A stretch of DNA of 64,000 nucleotides from Pandoraea oxalativorans (GCF_000972785.3 NZ_CP011253.3:248001-312000), one strand, 5' to 3'. Positions 1 to 9,304 are shown, counted from the first letter of the stretch. The notes: generated by a model not told the origin, from the sequence alone. A program made the numbers and translations.

Positions 1-60
1 GGATCCCGTAATTCGTAAACGCATCAGTAAATACCCTTGTTTATGCGAATACGGGATCCC
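1..60. repeat. Imperfect inverted repeat upstream of the aromatic dioxygenase operon
   Basis: Arms of about 20 bases at 1-20 and 39-60 are near-complementary: GGATCCCGTA at the left edge matches TACGGGATCC at the right, and both arms continue with small bulges towards GTAAAC/GTTTA. It lies about 85 bases before the dioxygenase start. It may be an operator or the terminator of a gene outside the window; nothing here decides between these. Confidence 0.45.
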
Positions 61-142
61 GGATAGACTCGGCCCTGCATAAATTCGGGCCGTTTCATTC
101 TGCGGCCCGGGCATGACAAGACAAGCAACGGAGACTTTCAGC

Positions 143-997
143 GTGGCAAAGATCATTGGAGGGATCGGGACGTCGCACGTGCCGACCATCGGTGTGGCGT
201 ACGACAAGGGCAAGCAGCAGGATCCCGCATGGGCGCCGCTGTTCCAGGGCTACGAGCCGGTGGCGAAGTGGCTCGCCGAGAAGCAGGCGGACGTGCTCGT
301 GTTCTTCTACAACGATCACGCCACGACGTTCTTCTTCGACATGTACCCGACGTTCGCGCTCGGCGTGGGCGAGTCGTTCCCGATTGCCGACGAGGGCGCG
401 GGTCTACGTCCGTTGCCGCCGATCCGGGGCGACGTGGCGTTGCAGGCGCATATCGCCGAGTCGCTCGTGAACGACGAGTTCGACATCACGGTGTTTCAGG
501 ACAAACCGATCGATCACGGCTGCGCGTCGCCGCTGCCGTTGCTCTGGCCGCACAAGCCGGACTGGCCGGGCACGGTCGTGCCCATCGCCATCAACGTGCT
601 GCAATACCCGCTGCCGACGGGCCGTCGCTGCTATCGCCTTGGACAGGCGGTGCGTCGCGCCATCGAGTCGTATCCGGAAGACCTGCGTGTGGTCGTCGTG
701 GGGACGGGCGGTCTCTCGCATCAGATCCACGGCGAGCGCGCGGGCTACAACGACGAATCGTGGGATCGCGAATTCCTCGATCTGCTGGAGCGTGAGCCGG
801 AGAAGCTGACCGAACTCAGGCACGTGGACTACGTCGAGCGTGGCGGCGCGGAGAGCGTCGAGCAAATCATGTGGCTGTCGATGCGTGGCGCGATGGGCCC
901 GCGCATCAAGCGTCTGCACCTGAACTACTACCTCGCGACGACGACCGCCATGACCGTCGCGCTGTATGAAAACGACGCAGAGGATGCCGCCGCATGA
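143..997 (+). CDS. ligB: Class III extradiol dioxygenase, LigB-type catalytic subunit (gallate or protocatechuate 4,5-dioxygenase)
   Basis: This is the catalytic beta subunit of a LigAB-type non-haem Fe(II) extradiol ring-cleavage dioxygenase, about 284 residues. The GTG at 143 is preferred because GGAG lies about 9 bases upstream. It also places the first iron ligand of the motif GTSHVP at His12 and the second, in YNDHATTFF, at His59, very close to LigB (His12, His61). The ATG at 113 has no ribosome site. The segment GTGGLSHQIHG carries the conserved catalytic His. The stop overlaps the start of the alpha-subunit gene by 4 bases. Downstream genes encode all the later gallate-pathway enzymes but no LigC or LigI, so gallate 4,5-cleavage is more likely than protocatechuate cleavage; the substrate is inferred. 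Confidence 0.88.
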   Translation: MAKIIGGIGTSHVPTIGVAYDKGKQQDPAWAPLFQGYEPVAKWLAEKQADVLVFFYNDHATTFFFDMYPTFALGVGESFPIADEGAGLRPLPPIRGDVALQAHIAESLVNDEFDITVFQDKPIDHGCASPLPLLWPHKPDWPGTVVPIAINVLQYPLPTGRRCYRLGQAVRRAIESYPEDLRVVVVGTGGLSHQIHGERAGYNDESWDREFLDLLEREPEKLTELRHVDYVERGGAESVEQIMWLSMRGAMGPRIKRLHLNYYLATTTAMTVALYENDAEDAAA

Positions 998-1353
998 ATC
1001 CGCAACTCGAAGGCATTGAAGCGATCACCGGCACGTACGCATTCGATCTGCGTGTGAGCAACCGCACGCTCAAGCTCAATCGCTTCTTCTGGCACATGAT
1101 TCGCGCCGAGCATCGCGAGACGTACCTGAACGATCCCGTCGCCGCCATGACCGCTGCGGGGCTCACGGCCGACGAGCAGGCGATGGTGCAGGCGCAGGAC
1201 TGGCTCGGCCTCGTGCGTCATGGCGTGAACTTCTTCGTGCTGGAGAAGTTTGCGCGCGTGGTGCGCAAGACGAACCTCGAAGTCTATGCGCTTATGCGCG
1301 GCGAATCGCTCGACGCGTTTATGGCCACGCGTCGCGTGCCGACCATGCGCTGA
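994..1353 (+). CDS. ligA: Protocatechuate/gallate 4,5-dioxygenase, LigA-type small subunit
   Basis: This 119-residue protein is the alpha subunit that caps the LigB active site in two-subunit type III extradiol dioxygenases. The conserved block around LNRFFWHM, then YLNDPVAAM, then the C-terminal helix around RHGVNFFVLEKFARV, is typical of LigA. The gene overlaps ligB by an ATGA junction, so the subunits are translationally coupled. In Pseudomonas putida GalA the two parts are fused in one chain; here they are separate and in the order B-A. Assignment to the family is firm; whether the natural substrate is gallate or protocatechuate is inferred from neighbours. Confidence 0.88.
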   Translation: MNPQLEGIEAITGTYAFDLRVSNRTLKLNRFFWHMIRAEHRETYLNDPVAAMTAAGLTADEQAMVQAQDWLGLVRHGVNFFVLEKFARVVRKTNLEVYALMRGESLDAFMATRRVPTMR

Positions 1354-1354
1354 C

Positions 1355-2695
1355 ATGGCGATCGATACCGCCATCAGTCTGACCACCGGGCGGCCCGCGC
1401 CCCGGCTCGCGTGTCACGAACGCGGCACGTGGAGCCGTGCGCCGCAGAGCAACGAGGCCACGCTGCTGGTTCGCAAGCTGCGCGGACTGCGCGCGATGGT
1501 CGCGGTGCTGGAGTGCGATTCCGTTGCACGTGCGGCCCGCATGCTGCATCTCTCGCAGTCGGCCGTTGCCCGTTCCATCTCGGACATCGAGGCGGAATTG
1601 GGTTTTCCGCTGTTTCATCGCAGCGCACGCGGGTTGATTCCGAACGCCGCCGGGCAACGGCTCGGCGTGCGCGCGACGCGTGCGCTCGCGGAGCTGGCGA
1701 ACGGCTATCGTGAAGCGTTCGCGGCCACCGCGTCGCAAGCGGACGGCGGCGCGCGTGCCGCAAGCCGGTTCGCGGCCGTGGTCGCGCCGCAGCAACTCAC
1801 GAGTTTCATCGCCGTTGCGGAACTGGGGAGCGGGCCGCTCGCGGCGACGCGTCTGCAATGCTCGCAGCCGACCATCCAGCGCAATCTCGATCAGCTTGAA
1901 GACCTCATCGGCATCAAGCTGTTCCGACGCACGCCGCGCGGCACGCGTCTGACCGACGAGGCCATTGCACTGCTCGGTCCCGTCAAACGCGCGCTCGCCG
2001 AACTGGCGATTGCCGAGGACGAACTCGCGCCGTTCGGCGGACGTCAGCAAGGCACGGTGATCGTGGCGGCCTTGCCGCTATCGAGCGGCTTTCTGCTGCC
2101 GAAGGCTATCGACAGCCTGCTGCACAAGTCGCCGTATCTCACGGTCACGGTCGTCGACGGCACCTACGAAGCGCTGGTGCGTCAGTTGCGCCAGGCGGAC
2201 GTGGACATGATCGTCGGCGCGCTGCGTGCGAACGACGTGCCGCCGGATATCCGTCAGGAAGCGCTTTTCGAAGATCACCTGTCGGTCGTCGCGCGCGCGG
2301 ACCATCCGTGCCTGACGTCCGGCAAGACGCCCACGCTCGCAGAACTCGCCGAGTACGGCTGGGTCAGCCCGCTGCCCTGCACACCGGCGCGCGGCGTGTT
2401 CGAGCGTGTGTTCCATGCCGAAGGCCTCGCGCTGCCGCACACGCAGGTGCACGCGAGCAGTTCGCCGGTGGTGCGCGGGTTGCTCTCGTCGAGCGAGCGT
2501 CTCGCGTTGCTCTCGCCGGTGCAGATCACGTCGGAGCTGCGCACGGGGGAACTGGCCGTGGTGCCGGTGCCGTTGCAACACGCGCGTCGTTCCATCGGTG
2601 TGGCCACGCGCCGCGACGGTTTGCTTTCACCGGCCGCAGAGCAGTTGCTCGACGAATTGCGTGCGCTTGCGCCGACGATGCAGCATCCGACGTAA
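1355..2695 (+). CDS. LysR-family regulator with two tandem HTH domains
   Basis: A 446-residue LysR-type regulator starting one base after the ligA stop codon. Ordinary LysR proteins are about 300 residues with one winged HTH. Here a first HTH lies at about residues 42-100 (SVARAARMLHLSQSAVARSI) and a second at about 145-205 (PLAATRLQCSQPTIQRNL). Each is followed by a wing of the form LF-RR/HRS-PRG, and a normal effector-binding domain follows (about 225-440). The duplicated DNA-binding region is diverged, so it is not a recent duplication. Position inside the aromatic operon makes it the likely regulator of the gal/lig genes and transporter, with ring-cleavage substrate or intermediate as effector; this is inference. 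Confidence 0.85.
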   Translation: MAIDTAISLTTGRPAPRLACHERGTWSRAPQSNEATLLVRKLRGLRAMVAVLECDSVARAARMLHLSQSAVARSISDIEAELGFPLFHRSARGLIPNAAGQRLGVRATRALAELANGYREAFAATASQADGGARAASRFAAVVAPQQLTSFIAVAELGSGPLAATRLQCSQPTIQRNLDQLEDLIGIKLFRRTPRGTRLTDEAIALLGPVKRALAELAIAEDELAPFGGRQQGTVIVAALPLSSGFLLPKAIDSLLHKSPYLTVTVVDGTYEALVRQLRQADVDMIVGALRANDVPPDIRQEALFEDHLSVVARADHPCLTSGKTPTLAELAEYGWVSPLPCTPARGVFERVFHAEGLALPHTQVHASSSPVVRGLLSSSERLALLSPVQITSELRTGELAVVPVPLQHARRSIGVATRRDGLLSPAAEQLLDELRALAPTMQHPT

Positions 2696-3087
2696 ATCCG
2701 TTGCAGGTCGCTCGCCGATGCCCCGGCGAGCGCGGCGAAAATCGCCGGATTCGCCATGACTTGCATGTCTCGCCTCACTCGCTCGCGCACGATTTTTCGA
2801 CGGCGCGACGCCTCCTGACGACTGCGCGTCGTGCCTTGTGCGGCGGGCGTTCCACCCGCGGAACGTCTCTCGTCCCGCAGCGCGAAATTCCCCTCGCAAA
2901 AAACGTCTCGCAACGTAGGGGAAATCTCGGGGATATACGAAAAACGCAACGCTCGACGCGAGAAGGTCGTTCGACGCGCTCATTTCGTCTGCCTAAGCTG
3001 TCCCGGTACCTAGAAAAGGCGCGCCAACCCCCGGCGCAGCTTTATGAAAACGGATCGGTGCTACGACGCCGACGAGGAGACGACACC
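2696..3087 (+). promoter_or_regulatory. Intergenic region upstream of the ABC importer operon
   Basis: About 390 bases without a supportable gene. It holds a perfect 6-base-arm dyad, CGTTCC-N6-GGAACG (2849-2866), and a run of purine-rich sequence before the binding-protein gene. This is the natural place for the importer promoter and an operator of the upstream LysR protein, but I could not identify a convincing -35/-10 pair. Confidence 0.35.
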
Positions 3088-4287
3088 ATGATGAAGCGCC
3101 ATCTCTGGCTCGCTGTGGCACTTGCGAGCGTTTGCCAATTCACCGCTGTTTCAGTCGCGCGTGCCGAGGAAATCAAGGTCGGCGTGCTGGGTCTGTTCTC
3201 GGGCTCCGCGTCGTGGTGGGGCACCGAATACCGTCGCGGCCTCAACCTGTGGATGGAGCAGAACAAGAGCAAAGTCGGCGACGACACAATCGTGCTGCTC
3301 GAGCGCGACGAGGGCGGCGTGAACCCGCAACGCACGCGTCAGCTCGCACAGGAACTCGTGGTGCGCGATCAGGTGCAGTATCTGTTCGGCGGCTCGTTCA
3401 CGCCGAACGTGCTGGCGATGGCCGACGTCGTGAACCAGACCAAGACGCCGCTCGTCATCGGTAACTCGGGCACGTCGAGCGTCACGCTCAAGTCGCCGTA
3501 CTTCGCGCGCACCGGCTTCACGCAGTGGGCGGTGAGCGTGCCGCTCGTCGAATACGCCGCGAAGAAAGGTGTGAAGAACGCGGCCATCGTGGTGGCCGAC
3601 TTTGCGACCGGCTATGACGCCATCGACGCCTACAGCGAGACGTTTAAGAAGGCTGGTGGCAAGGTGGCCGTCGAGGTGAAGGTGCCGCTGGGCACGACGG
3701 ATTTCTCCAGCTACCTGCAACGTGTGCGTGACGCCAAGCCGGACGCCGTCTTCATGTTCATGCCGGTCGGCCCGATGTCGGCAGGCTTCGTGAAGGCGTT
3801 CAAGGAGCGCGAACTCGACAAGGCAGGCATCCAGCTCTTCGCCACGACCGAGACGATGGAATCGGACCTGCCCGCGATTGGCGACAGCGCGCTGGGCACG
3901 ATCACCGCACTGCACTACTCGCCGTTCCTCACGACGCCGGAGAACACCGCGTTCGTGAAGGCCTACAAGGCGAAGTACGGCCCGGGCGCACTGCCGTCGA
4001 TTGCTTCGGTCTCGGCCTACGACTCGATGACGCTGATCGCCCAGATGATCAAGGCGACCAAGGGCAAGAAGGACGCCGACAAGGCGATTGCCGCCGTGAA
4101 GGGGTATTCGTGGATGAGCGCGCGCGGCCCGGTGTCCATCGATCCGAAGACGCGTGAAATCGTGCAGAACGTGTACATCCGTCGCGTGGAGTCCATCGAC
4201 GGCAAGCTCGGCAACAAGCCGATCGATACGTACAAGTCGGTGGTCGAGCCGTGGCACATCAGCCACCCGGAAGTGGCCGCGAAGTAA
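3088..4287 (+). CDS. ABC transporter periplasmic binding protein, branched-chain amino acid/aromatic acid type
   Basis: A 399-residue type I periplasmic binding protein (LivJ-like fold). The ATG at 3088 has GAGGAGA about 8 bases upstream. A signal peptide follows (MMKRHLWLAVALASVCQF to about residue 26, cleavage near ARA-EE). The mature protein starts with IKVGVLGLFSGSASWWG, the usual opening of urea/amide/branched-chain binding proteins. It heads a five-gene importer (binding protein, two permeases, two ATPases) between the ring-cleavage genes, so the ligand is probably an aromatic acid or a derivative rather than leucine. The ligand is inferred from position. Confidence 0.85.
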   Translation: MMKRHLWLAVALASVCQFTAVSVARAEEIKVGVLGLFSGSASWWGTEYRRGLNLWMEQNKSKVGDDTIVLLERDEGGVNPQRTRQLAQELVVRDQVQYLFGGSFTPNVLAMADVVNQTKTPLVIGNSGTSSVTLKSPYFARTGFTQWAVSVPLVEYAAKKGVKNAAIVVADFATGYDAIDAYSETFKKAGGKVAVEVKVPLGTTDFSSYLQRVRDAKPDAVFMFMPVGPMSAGFVKAFKERELDKAGIQLFATTETMESDLPAIGDSALGTITALHYSPFLTTPENTAFVKAYKAKYGPGALPSIASVSAYDSMTLIAQMIKATKGKKDADKAIAAVKGYSWMSARGPVSIDPKTREIVQNVYIRRVESIDGKLGNKPIDTYKSVVEPWHISHPEVAAK

Positions 4288-4341
4288 CGCAGGCGACGCC
4301 CCCCAAAGTCCGCTCTGTTCGTTAGGTTTCGGTAACTCCTC

Positions 4342-5214
4342 ATGACGCAATCGCTTGCCACTTTCCTGTCGTTGTCGATTGACGGTGTGGCCTACGGGAT
4401 GCTGCTGTTTCTCATCTCCGTGGGCCTCACGGTCACGCTCGGCGTGATGCGCGTGGTCAACCTCGCGCACTCCGCCTTTGCCATGGTCGGCGGTTATTTC
4501 ACCTTGTGGGCCATGCAGCGCGCCGGCCTCGATTTCTTCGTCGCTCTGCTCGTCGGCGTGCTCGGCACGATGGTGCTCGGCGCGATCCTCGAGCGCACGC
4601 TGTATCGCTGGGTCTACACGGCCAACGGTCTGGGGCAGTTGCTCATGACGATCGGCCTCGCTTTCATCATCTGCGCGATTGCCAAGCATTTTGCAGGCAC
4701 GGAGTTGCAGACGATTCCGGTGCCGCAGGGCCTGCGCGGCACGTGGGACTTCGGGGCCTTCTCGGTGTCCGTGTATCGCATCTTCGCGCTGGTGTGCAGC
4801 GCGGTCGTGGCCTTCGGCATCTGGCTGGGGCTGGAGCGCACGTCGTTCGGTGCGAAGCTGCGCGCCGCCGTCGACAACCCGCGCATGGCGCGTTGCGTCG
4901 GCATCGACGTGCCGCTCGTGTTCTCGATCACGTTCGCTATCGGTTGCGGCCTGTCGGGGTTGGGCGGCGCACTGTCGAGCCAGATCCTGCCGCTGGAGCC
5001 GTACTACGGCCTGAAGTATCTGGTGCTGGTGCTGATCGTGGTCGCCGCAGGCGGTCTGGGCAGCTTGCGTGGTTCGCTCTACGCCGGTCTGCTGCTCGGT
5101 CTGATCGACACGCTCGGCCGCTACTACGTGCCTGCGCTCGGCGCTTTCATGATCTATCTGGCCGTACTGGCCATTCTGCTGATCCGCCCGCAAGGGCTGG
5201 TCGGTCGTGCGTAA
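4342..5214 (+). CDS. livH: ABC transporter permease, LivH type
   Basis: A 290-residue inner-membrane permease with about eight hydrophobic segments. The N-terminus contains LLFLISVGLTVTLGVMRVVNLAHSAF, broken here as LLFLISVGLTV and VVNLAHSAF, the LivH signature. The C-terminal GGLGSLRGSLYAGLLLG loop is the expected ATPase-contact region. It is the second gene of the five-gene importer and ends 13 bases before the next permease gene. The LivH symbol indicates family only; the substrate is likely an aromatic acid given the surrounding catabolic genes. Confidence 0.85.
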   Translation: MTQSLATFLSLSIDGVAYGMLLFLISVGLTVTLGVMRVVNLAHSAFAMVGGYFTLWAMQRAGLDFFVALLVGVLGTMVLGAILERTLYRWVYTANGLGQLLMTIGLAFIICAIAKHFAGTELQTIPVPQGLRGTWDFGAFSVSVYRIFALVCSAVVAFGIWLGLERTSFGAKLRAAVDNPRMARCVGIDVPLVFSITFAIGCGLSGLGGALSSQILPLEPYYGLKYLVLVLIVVAAGGLGSLRGSLYAGLLLGLIDTLGRYYVPALGAFMIYLAVLAILLIRPQGLVGRA

Positions 5215-5227
5215 GCGGAGGGTGACG

Positions 5228-6325
5228 ATGTCTCATACGAAACCCTCGCAAGCGCTGAACGGCGCGGCACAGGTGGCACCGGCGCTGCGTCGCAAGCGCC
5301 TTGGCATGCTCGACGCGCTGCTGCTGCTCGCCGCCGTCGCGACATACTTCTTCGCCGATCTGTATCTGGCGCTCGCCACGAGCGTGCTGATCATGATCAT
5401 CTTCGCGCTCTCGCTCGATCTCGTGCAGGGCTACTGCGGCATCGAGACGCTGGGACACGCGGCATTCTTCGGCAGCGGCGCCTATGCGGCCGGTCTGTTC
5501 GCGCTGCATGTCTCGCCGAATCCGTTGCTGGGTCTGGCGGCCGGTGCCGTGGTGGCGGCGGTCGTCGGGCTGATCACCGGCATCGTGGTGCTGCGTGTGA
5601 GCGGGCTGACGCAGATCATGCTCACGCTGGTCTGCGCCACGCTACTGTTTGAGGCGGGCAACATCGCCAAGTCCATCACGATGGGCGACGACGGTCTGAC
5701 CGGCTACAGCATCGCGCCGGTACTCGGCATGTTCGAGTTCGACATCTACGGCCACACGGCGTATCTGTATGCGTTCGCGGTGCTGCTCGTTGTCTATCTG
5801 TTCACGCAACTCCTCGTGAACTCGCCGTTCGGCCTGACGGTGCAGGGCATTCGCGAGAACGCCATGCGCATGTCGCTGCTGGGCGTGCGCGTCGGCCTGC
5901 GTCGCCTGATGCTGTACACGATTGCCGCCGCCGTAGCGGGCGTCGCAGGTGCGTTGTCCGCACAGGTCAACAACATCGTCGCGCTCGACACGCTGTCGTT
6001 CACGCTCTCGGCGAACGTGCTCGTGATGCTCGCGCTCGGCGGCACCGGACGCCTCTACGGCGCGGTGCTCGGCGCGGTCGTCTTCATGGTGCTGTCCGAC
6101 CGGATTGCCGCCATCGACCCGACGAACTGGCTCGCCGCCCTCGGCGTGTTGCTGATCGTGGTGGTGCGCTTCGCACCGGACGGCCTCATCGGTCTGGTGG
6201 ACCGGGTCGCAGCGCGTCTGCGTCGTTCGGCATCGGCGTCGGCGTCGGCATCGGCACCCGCTGCTGCGCCTGCGGCGACGGAGAACACCCAGGCAACGTC
6301 CACGGACAAGGAGGTGACGCCGTGA
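5228..6325 (+). CDS. livM: ABC transporter permease, LivM type
   Basis: A 365-residue inner-membrane permease, partner of the LivH-type protein. The ATG at 5228 is preceded by GCGGAGG and is preferred to the upstream GTG at 5207. Typical LivM features are DLVQGYCGIETLGHAAFFG near residue 60 and a late LALGGTGRLYGAVLGA segment. An unusual Ser-Ala alternating and Ala/Pro-rich tail follows residue ~335, probably a disordered cytoplasmic end. The gene overlaps the downstream ATPase gene by 4 bases. Confidence 0.84.
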   Translation: MSHTKPSQALNGAAQVAPALRRKRLGMLDALLLLAAVATYFFADLYLALATSVLIMIIFALSLDLVQGYCGIETLGHAAFFGSGAYAAGLFALHVSPNPLLGLAAGAVVAAVVGLITGIVVLRVSGLTQIMLTLVCATLLFEAGNIAKSITMGDDGLTGYSIAPVLGMFEFDIYGHTAYLYAFAVLLVVYLFTQLLVNSPFGLTVQGIRENAMRMSLLGVRVGLRRLMLYTIAAAVAGVAGALSAQVNNIVALDTLSFTLSANVLVMLALGGTGRLYGAVLGAVVFMVLSDRIAAIDPTNWLAALGVLLIVVVRFAPDGLIGLVDRVAARLRRSASASASASAPAAAPAATENTQATSTDKEVTP

Positions 6326-7074
6326 GCGCTGCACTCGAAATTCAGGGACTGTCGAAGCGCTTCGGCCAACTCGACGTCACCCGTAACGTCACGCTATCGC
6401 TGCCGGTCGGCGCACGTCACGCACTGATCGGACCGAACGGCGCGGGCAAGAGCACGTTGATGAACCTGCTCACCGGCGTGCTCAAGCCGAATGCAGGCGT
6501 GGTGCGCGTGGGCGGTACCGACGTCACGTCGATGCCGTCGCACAAGCGCGTGAAGCTCGGTCTGGCGCGCACGTTCCAGCTCAACACACTGTTCGACACG
6601 CTCACCGTCGCCGAGAACGTGGGCCTCGCGCTCACGTCGCGACGCGGACTCGACGGTCGCATCGGCCGCCCGCTGGCGAATCGCCCGGCGGTGGTCGAGG
6701 AAGCGGCGGAGCGTCTGCGCGAACTCGGGATGATCGATCTGGCTGGCAAGCGCATCAACGAACTCGCTTACGGCCAGCGTCGTCAGGTGGAAATCGCGCT
6801 GGGTCTGGCGCTCGACCCGAAGGTGCTGCTGCTCGACGAGCCGGTCGCGGGCGTGCCGTCGGGACAGGGACGCAAGCTGTTCGAACTGCTGGAGCGTTTG
6901 CCCGAAGACGTCGCGGTGATGGTCATCGAACACGACATGGATCTGGTCTTCCGCTTCGCGCGCCGCATTACGGTGCTGGTCGAAGGTGCGGTGCTGATGG
7001 AAGGCGAGAAGGACGAAGTGCGCAGCGATCCGCGCGTGCGCGATATCTATCTGGGGCGTCGCCACCATGACTGA
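6322..7074 (+). CDS. livG: ABC transporter ATP-binding protein, LivG type
   Basis: A 250-residue cytoplasmic ATPase. It starts with GTG in a GTGA overlap with livM, with AAGGAGG just upstream. Walker A is GPNGAGKSTL; the signature is the LivG-type LAYGQRRQVEIAL; Walker B is VLLLDEP; and the switch His lies in VIEHDMDLVF. It lacks the usual GLN stretch after Walker B and reads AGVPSGQ instead, which does not touch catalytic residues. It should form the ATPase heterodimer with the next gene product. Confidence 0.86.
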   Translation: MSAALEIQGLSKRFGQLDVTRNVTLSLPVGARHALIGPNGAGKSTLMNLLTGVLKPNAGVVRVGGTDVTSMPSHKRVKLGLARTFQLNTLFDTLTVAENVGLALTSRRGLDGRIGRPLANRPAVVEEAAERLRELGMIDLAGKRINELAYGQRRQVEIALGLALDPKVLLLDEPVAGVPSGQGRKLFELLERLPEDVAVMVIEHDMDLVFRFARRITVLVEGAVLMEGEKDEVRSDPRVRDIYLGRRHHD

Positions 7075-7804
7075 CATTCTGCTCGAAGCCGGTGGGCTCA
7101 GTGCCGGGTATGGCGAAACCATCGTGCTCGAAGACCTGAGCCTGCGTGTGGCGGCTGGCGAAGCCGTCGCGATTCTCGGCCGCAACGGCGTGGGCAAGAG
7201 CACGTTGCTGTTGAGCCTGCTCGGCCTCACCACGCGTCACGGCGGCGTGCTGCGCTATCGCGACGACGACATCACCTCGTGGCCCGCCTACAAGCGCGCC
7301 CGCGCCGGACTGGCGCTGGTGCCGCAGGAGCGCGAGATCTTCAAGTCGCTCAGCGTCGAAGAGAACCTGCAGGTCTCGGCGATGGGCGATGGGGCCGGTG
7401 CCGCTCACGACACGGGCACATGGACGCTGGAGCGCGTCTACGACCTGTTCCCGCGTCTGAAGGAGCGCCATCGCAATCTGGGCAATCAACTCTCGGGCGG
7501 CGAGCAGCAGATGCTTGCCATCGGCCGAGCACTGATCGGCAACCCCCGCGTGATTCTGTTCGACGAGCCGTTCGAAGGGCTCGCGCCCGTCATCGTCGAC
7601 CAACTGGTCGATGCGTTCTGGAAGCTGCGGGCCGACGGCGGCATGGGCGTGGTGCTCGTGGAGCAGCACGCAGAACTGGGGCTGGAACTCACCGACCGCG
7701 CGCTGGTGCTCGACCGGGGCCGTCAGGTCTGGGCGGGACGCAGCAGCGATCTGGCCGCGTCGCCGGAATTGCTCGGCACGCTGGTCGGGCTGGAAAGCGC
7801 CTGA
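7067..7804 (+). CDS. livF: ABC transporter ATP-binding protein, LivF type
   Basis: A 245-residue ATPase overlapping livG by 8 bases. Walker A is GRNGVGKSTL, the family hallmark LVPQEREIFKSLSVEENL is present, the signature is LSGGEQQMLAIGRAL and Walker B is VILFDEP. It completes the importer that begins at 3088. The same transcript probably continues into galB 43 bases later, which links uptake directly to the catabolic enzymes. Confidence 0.86.
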   Translation: MTDILLEAGGLSAGYGETIVLEDLSLRVAAGEAVAILGRNGVGKSTLLLSLLGLTTRHGGVLRYRDDDITSWPAYKRARAGLALVPQEREIFKSLSVEENLQVSAMGDGAGAAHDTGTWTLERVYDLFPRLKERHRNLGNQLSGGEQQMLAIGRALIGNPRVILFDEPFEGLAPVIVDQLVDAFWKLRADGGMGVVLVEQHAELGLELTDRALVLDRGRQVWAGRSSDLAASPELLGTLVGLESA

Positions 7805-7847
7805 GCGAGTGTCGCCGGGCCGCGCAACACGAATCAGAGTCAAACAC

Positions 7848-8603
7848 ATGAGCACAACACAGCACAGCAGCAACTCGGGATTGGCGGGCCTCGTGGTCAG
7901 CGCCCACTCGGCGGACTTCGTCTGGCGCGCAGCGGGCACGATTGCCACGCACGTCGCGCAAGGCTATCGCATGAAGATCGTCTGCCTGTCGTTCGGCGAG
8001 CGCGGCGAGTCGGCGAAGCTCTGGCGTAAGGGCGCCGAGATGACGGAAGCGAAGGTTAAGACCGCGCGCCGTGAAGAGGCGCAAAGCGCGGCCGACATTC
8101 TCGGTGCAGAGATCGAGTTCCTCGATATCGGCGACTACCCGATGCGCGTGTCCGACGAAACGCTGTTCCAGCTCGTCGACATCTATCGCGACGTGCAGCC
8201 CGCGTTCGTGCTGAGCCATTCGGAGAAGGATCCGTACAACTTCGATCACCCGCTGGCGATGCACGTCACGCAGGAAGCGCGCGTGATCGCGCAGGCCGAA
8301 GGCCACAAGCCGGGCGAGAAGATCATCGGCGCGCCCGCCGTGCTCGCGTTCGAGCCGCACCAGACCGAGCAGTGCGAGTGGATTCCGAACACCTTCGTCG
8401 ACATCACGCCGGTGTGGGACAAGAAGCGCGCCGCCATCGAATGCATGGCCGGTCAGGAACACCTCTGGGATTACTACACACGCGTGGCGCTGCAGCGCGG
8501 TGTGCAGGCCAAACGCAATATCGGCATCACCGCGTCGCGCGACATCAAGTACGCGGAAGGACTGATGCGTCTCACGCCGGTCGTGACGGAGCAACTGTCA
8601 TGA
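7848..8603 (+). CDS. galB: 4-oxalomesaconate hydratase, PIG-L/LmbE type (GalB-like)
   Basis: A 251-residue PIG-L-family protein. The zinc-binding motif usually written AHPDD appears as [13 protein letters not shown], and the second metal site as [12 protein letters not shown]. GalB of Pseudomonas putida is a PIG-L-type hydratase that converts 4-oxalomesaconate to 4-carboxy-4-hydroxy-2-oxoadipate, and the neighbours here are the tautomerase and the aldolase of that route. The stop codon overlaps the next start (ATGA). The family is read from sequence; the exact reaction follows from the gene set. Confidence 0.82.
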   Translation: MSTTQHSSNSGLAGLVVSAHSADFVWRAAGTIATHVAQGYRMKIVCLSFGERGESAKLWRKGAEMTEAKVKTARREEAQSAADILGAEIEFLDIGDYPMRVSDETLFQLVDIYRDVQPAFVLSHSEKDPYNFDHPLAMHVTQEARVIAQAEGHKPGEKIIGAPAVLAFEPHQTEQCEWIPNTFVDITPVWDKKRAAIECMAGQEHLWDYYTRVALQRGVQAKRNIGITASRDIKYAEGLMRLTPVVTEQLS

Positions 8604-9304
8604 TTCGCGGCGTCGTCGTTCGTCAGATTCCTCGTGTCGATGCCGCGACGCTCGACATTCTGCGTAGCGCAGGTAGCGCCACGGTGCATGAGGCACAAAG
8701 CCGTCTCGGTCTGATGGCCACCTATCTGCGTCCGATCTACGCCGGGGCTGCGGTGGCCGGTAGCGCCGTCACCGTGCTTGCACCGCCATCCGACAACTGG
8801 ATGCTGCATGTGGCCGTCGAGCAGGCGCAGCCGGGCGACATCGTCGTGGTCGGCGTGACGTCGCCGTGCGACGACGGTTACTTCGGCGATCTGCTCGCCA
8901 CGTCGATGAAAGCGCGCGGCGTGGCCGGGCTGATCATCGACGCCGGTTGTCGCGACATCGGCACGCTCACGGAGATGCAGTTCCCCGTGTGGTCGAAGGC
9001 CATCTCGTCGCAAGGCACCGTTAAGGAAACACTCGGCTCGGTGAACGTGCCGGTCGTGTGCGCGAACCAGATCGTCAATCCGGGCGACGTGATCGTCGCC
9101 GATGACGACGGTGTCGTCGTGGTGCCGTTTGCCACCGCGCAGGCCGTCGCGAAAGCGGCCGCCGCGCGCGGTGCAGACGAAGCTTACAAGCGCGGTGTAC
9201 TCGCGGGTGGCACGCTCGGCCTCGATTACTACAAGATGCGCGAACGTCTGGCCGCGAAGGGCCTGCGCTACGTCGACTCGCTCGACGAGTTGCAAGGCGG
9301 GTGA
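8600..9304 (+). CDS. galC: 4-carboxy-4-hydroxy-2-oxoadipate aldolase, RraA-like (GalC/LigK type)
   Basis: A 234-residue class II pyruvate aldolase of the RraA/HMG aldolase fold. Diagnostic stretches are [15 protein letters not shown] near the N-terminus, [25 protein letters not shown] and [10 protein letters not shown], which carries the Arg-Asp pair needed for metal and pyruvate-enolate binding. It should split 4-carboxy-4-hydroxy-2-oxoadipate to pyruvate and oxaloacetate, the last step of gallate degradation. The start overlaps galB by 4 bases, and galD starts 10 bases downstream. Confidence 0.86.
   Translation: MIRGVVVRQIPRVDAATLDILRSAGSATVHEAQSRLGLMATYLRPIYAGAAVAGSAVTVLAPPSDNWMLHVAVEQAQPGDIVVVGVTSPCDDGYFGDLLATSMKARGVAGLIIDAGCRDIGTLTEMQFPVWSKAISSQGTVKETLGSVNVPVVCANQIVNPGDVIVADDDGVVVVPFATAQAVAKAAAARGADEAYKRGVLAGGTLGLDYYKMRERLAAKGLRYVDSLDELQGG

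Noticed and set aside
3151..5193. A 680-codon open frame on the minus strand
   Set aside because: It is fully antisense to the binding-protein and LivH permease genes. It is rich in Arg, His and Gln as expected for the reverse strand of GC-rich coding DNA, and it has no recognisable domain or ribosome site.
5207..5227. GTG at 5207 as the start of the LivM permease
   Set aside because: It would overlap livH, and GCGGAGG points to the ATG at 5228.
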